From Solirubrobacterales bacterium (GTDB lineage: Bacteria; Actinomycetota; Thermoleophilia; Solirubrobacterales; Solirubrobacteraceae): 6,078 bases of DNA. A program made the translations under genes and the position numbers. Below are positions 4,483 through 6,078 of the stretch, in pieces (position 1 is the first letter of the stretch; every line of letters starts with the position of its first letter). The notes under the pieces were generated by a model, which saw nothing but the letters and a program-made list of their open reading frames with translations, did no database searches and was not told the origin of the DNA. The stretch lies in assembly GCA_019240015.1 (NCBI GenBank), contig JAFAZB010000186.1, forward strand, positions 1 to 6,078, written 5' to 3'.

Positions 4483-6078
4483 CTAGCGCACCGTGACCGT
4501 GACCGTCCGGCTGAACACCGTCGGCCCGTGCGGATAGGACCAGGCGATCCGCACCGACCCGCTCGACGGAAACACCTGGGTGACGTCGAAATACCCGTAG
4601 CGGTCGGTCAGCTTCAAGCGCGCCAGCGTCTGGAAGGGACCACCGGTGGCTGGACGGAACTCGATCCTCGCGATCTGCGCCTTGTGGGTCCTCACCCTCG
4701 CGTAATGGGCGGGGCGGACGCAGGCCCACACCTCCAGCGGATGGCCGCGGATCGTGGCCGTGACCGGCAGGTAGATCGGCATCCGGTACGCGAAGTAACC
4801 GGGCTTCGGCTTGCCGTTGGCGAACTCCAGCGCGCTCGCGAAGATGCCGCGCGGCGAATCGACCAGCAGGTACTGATCGAACGAGCGCATCCGGCGATCG
4901 CGCCAGGTGATGTACTCAGACCAGTTGAGGTAGTACGCCGCGAGCGTGGGACTGGTGGTCCCGAGCTCGGTGTCCGGCGGCGTGGTCTGGTAGCCGAACT
5001 CGGTGGAGTAGATCGGCAGCCGGGCGTGCGAGCCATACACCTGCTGGACCGTGTCGAGCACCTGCTCGAGCCGCGGGACTTCGGCCAGCTCGGCGAAATC
5101 CGGCTCGCCGGGGGTCGGCTCGTTCGGCGGTAGCCCTTGCGGATAGGGGTGATCCGCGAACCCCGTGGCGTGGAACAGGGCCGGATTGCGGGCGGCGAAC
5201 CGCGCCGAGCCGGCCGCCGTCGTGGGGCACTGCCGGGCCGCGGCGGCAGCCCCGACCAGCGGCCGGTAGGAGGAGTCCACGCAGTACAGCGCGCGCACGA
5301 AGCGCAGCGGCGCCATCACGGCGAAGTTCCCCGGGACGTCCCCCACGGTGGCGCCCGCCGGCGCAACCTCGCCGATCAGGATCGTGTCGTGGCGGTGGCC
5401 GGTGGCGTGCAGCGCGCTCCAGGCGGCGTCCAGCAGGTGGCGATAGAGCGCCGGCGCGACTTCGACGGTGGAATGGCGGATCGCCTGCGGCGCCAGCTGA
5501 AAGCCGCCATTGGGCTCATTCCAGATCGACCAGAAGCCGACCCGGGGCAGCGGCTTGGACGCGCCCAGCGGCCGGTAGTGCCCGCTGTAGCGGGTCGCGA
5601 CGGCCCGGACGAAGCTGCCGAAAGCGCTCGCCGAGGGCTTCCACTGCGTCTGCGTCGTGGGGTGTGGGGCGCCACCGCCCGAAGCCCACAACGGCGGAGG
5701 CGGCCCCAAGGTGACGTCGAGCCCCATCCCGCGGGCGACCGTATCGCGCACGATCGTGTCATAGATCCCCCAGTTGGCGGCGGGGTAGGCGGCCGGATCG
5801 GCGGCGTGGAATAGGGCCGGATTGCGGGCGGCGAACCGCGCCGAGCCGGTCGCCGTCGTGGGGCACTGCCGGGCCGCGGCGGCAGCCCCGAGCAGCGGCC
5901 GGTAGGAGGAGTCCACGCAGTACAGCGCGCGCACGAAGCGCAGCGGCGCCATCACGGCGAAGTTCCCCGGAACGTCACCCACGGTGGCGCCCGCCGGCGC
6001 AACCTCGCCGATCAGGATCGTGTCGTGGCGGTGGCCGGTGGCGTGCAGCGCGCTCCAGGCGGCGTCCAGCAGGTGGCG
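4483..6078 (-). CDS. Clan GH-A-like glycoside hydrolase paralog with internal duplication (5' end outside window)
   Basis: This belongs to the same family as the next gene, with the same domain order. The frame is open from the right edge (6078) to TAG at 4483-4485, giving 531 residues. The GTG at 5980-5982 that could be taken for a start is an internal Val codon, because the frame continues upstream of it; the true start and any signal peptide lie outside. The likely acid/base Glu is in WNEPN (codon 5515-5517) and the likely nucleophile Glu is in STEFGY (codon 4999-5001). The accessory beta-rich domain occupies about 4486-4740 (LEVWAC, GYFDV, SVRIAWSYP). Oddly, the segment ending NPALFHA appears twice. 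At 5175-5167 it continues normally into TGFADHPYP, but at 5811-5803 it is joined to ADPAAYPAANW, which in the paralog corresponds to residues following the second barrel strand. The visible barrel thus lacks its first two strands in their normal place. Function may be altered or lost. Confidence 0.8.
   Translation of the reverse strand, partial: RHLLDAAWSALHATGHRHDTILIGEVAPAGATVGDVPGNFAVMAPLRFVRALYCVDSSYRPLLGAAAAARQCPTTATGSARFAARNPALFHAADPAAYPAANWGIYDTIVRDTVARGMGLDVTLGPPPPLWASGGGAPHPTTQTQWKPSASAFGSFVRAVATRYSGHYRPLGASKPLPRVGFWSIWNEPNGGFQLAPQAIRHSTVEVAPALYRHLLDAAWSALHATGHRHDTILIGEVAPAGATVGDVPGNFAVMAPLRFVRALYCVDSSYRPLVGAAAAARQCPTTAAGSARFAARNPALFHATGFADHPYPQGLPPNEPTPGEPDFAELAEVPRLEQVLDTVQQVYGSHARLPIYSTEFGYQTTPPDTELGTTSPTLAAYYLNWSEYITWRDRRMRSFDQYLLVDSPRGIFASALEFANGKPKPGYFAYRMPIYLPVTATIRGHPLEVWACVRPAHYARVRTHKAQIARIEFRPATGGPFQTLARLKLTDRYGYFDVTQVFPSSGSVRIAWSYPHGPTVFSRTVTVTVR
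5167..5442 (-). repeat. Direct repeat, copy A (276 bp, 98% identical to copy B)
   Basis: Copy A lies inside the rightmost glycosidase gene and matches 5803-6078 at a fixed offset of 636 bp, which is 212 codons, so the frame is kept. Only five bases differ: 5176, 5214, 5256, 5335 and 5341. Three are synonymous; 5214 changes Ala to Thr and 5256 changes Val to Leu (A to B). This copy continues into the normal second half of the barrel and is the one in the expected context. Confidence 0.95.
5803..6078 (-). repeat. Direct repeat, copy B, truncated by the window edge
   Basis: Copy B matches copy A from its left junction at 5803 up to the last base of the window; the final 101 bp (5978-6078) are identical to 5342-5442. 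Homology therefore probably continues beyond the window. At 5802/5803 the match stops sharply: copy B abuts ADPAAYPA coding sequence where copy A abuts TGFADHP coding sequence. A complete second unit would end near 6438. Confidence 0.95.

Noticed and set aside
5980..5982. GTG as the true start of the rightmost glycosidase
   Set aside because: The frame stays open to the window edge, and the same codon in copy A is an internal Val. A start here would also lack a signal peptide.
5167..6078. Reading the direct repeats as an insertion sequence or CRISPR
   Set aside because: The repeats are coding, in frame and homologous to the neighbouring paralog. There are no terminal inverted repeats, transposase or regular spacers.

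Overview
The window is strongly GC-rich, and its dxr–site-2-protease pair follows an order common in actinobacteria. The secreted glycosidase paralogs and the lipoprotein resemble uncharacterised proteins I associate with Thermoleophilia (Solirubrobacterales), but that placement rests on overall resemblance and is only moderately secure. No mobile element, RNA gene or CRISPR array is visible.

Layout. Positions 1-764 (+) hold the C-terminal two thirds of dxr, the MEP-pathway isoprenoid enzyme. After a 57-bp gap containing a perfect 9-bp inverted repeat comes a complete intramembrane site-2 protease of the RseP/Rip1 type (822-1913, +). The ispG gene that often follows this pair is absent. A 36-bp gap separates the protease from a convergent minus-strand block that reads right to left: a glycoside-hydrolase-like gene running off the right edge (4483-6078), a complete secreted paralog (2722-4386) and a small lipoprotein (1950-2696). 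Gaps in this block are short (96 and 25 bp), so it is probably one transcription unit. Its products are predicted to act outside the cytoplasmic membrane: at least one secreted clan GH-A-like glycosidase, a second of the same family whose N-terminus is out of view, and a surface-anchored lipoprotein. They plausibly work on an extracellular or self-produced polysaccharide; the substrate is unknown.

The most unusual feature is at the right edge. The last 276 bp (5803-6078) repeat 5167-5442 with 5 mismatches, exactly 636 bp (212 codons) apart and in frame. As read, the rightmost gene joins the end of one half-barrel segment directly to the start of the next. It therefore either carries a recent internal duplication of its catalytic half, is a fusion of two near-identical tandem genes, or reflects an assembly problem. 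The mismatches argue against a trivial assembly loop.
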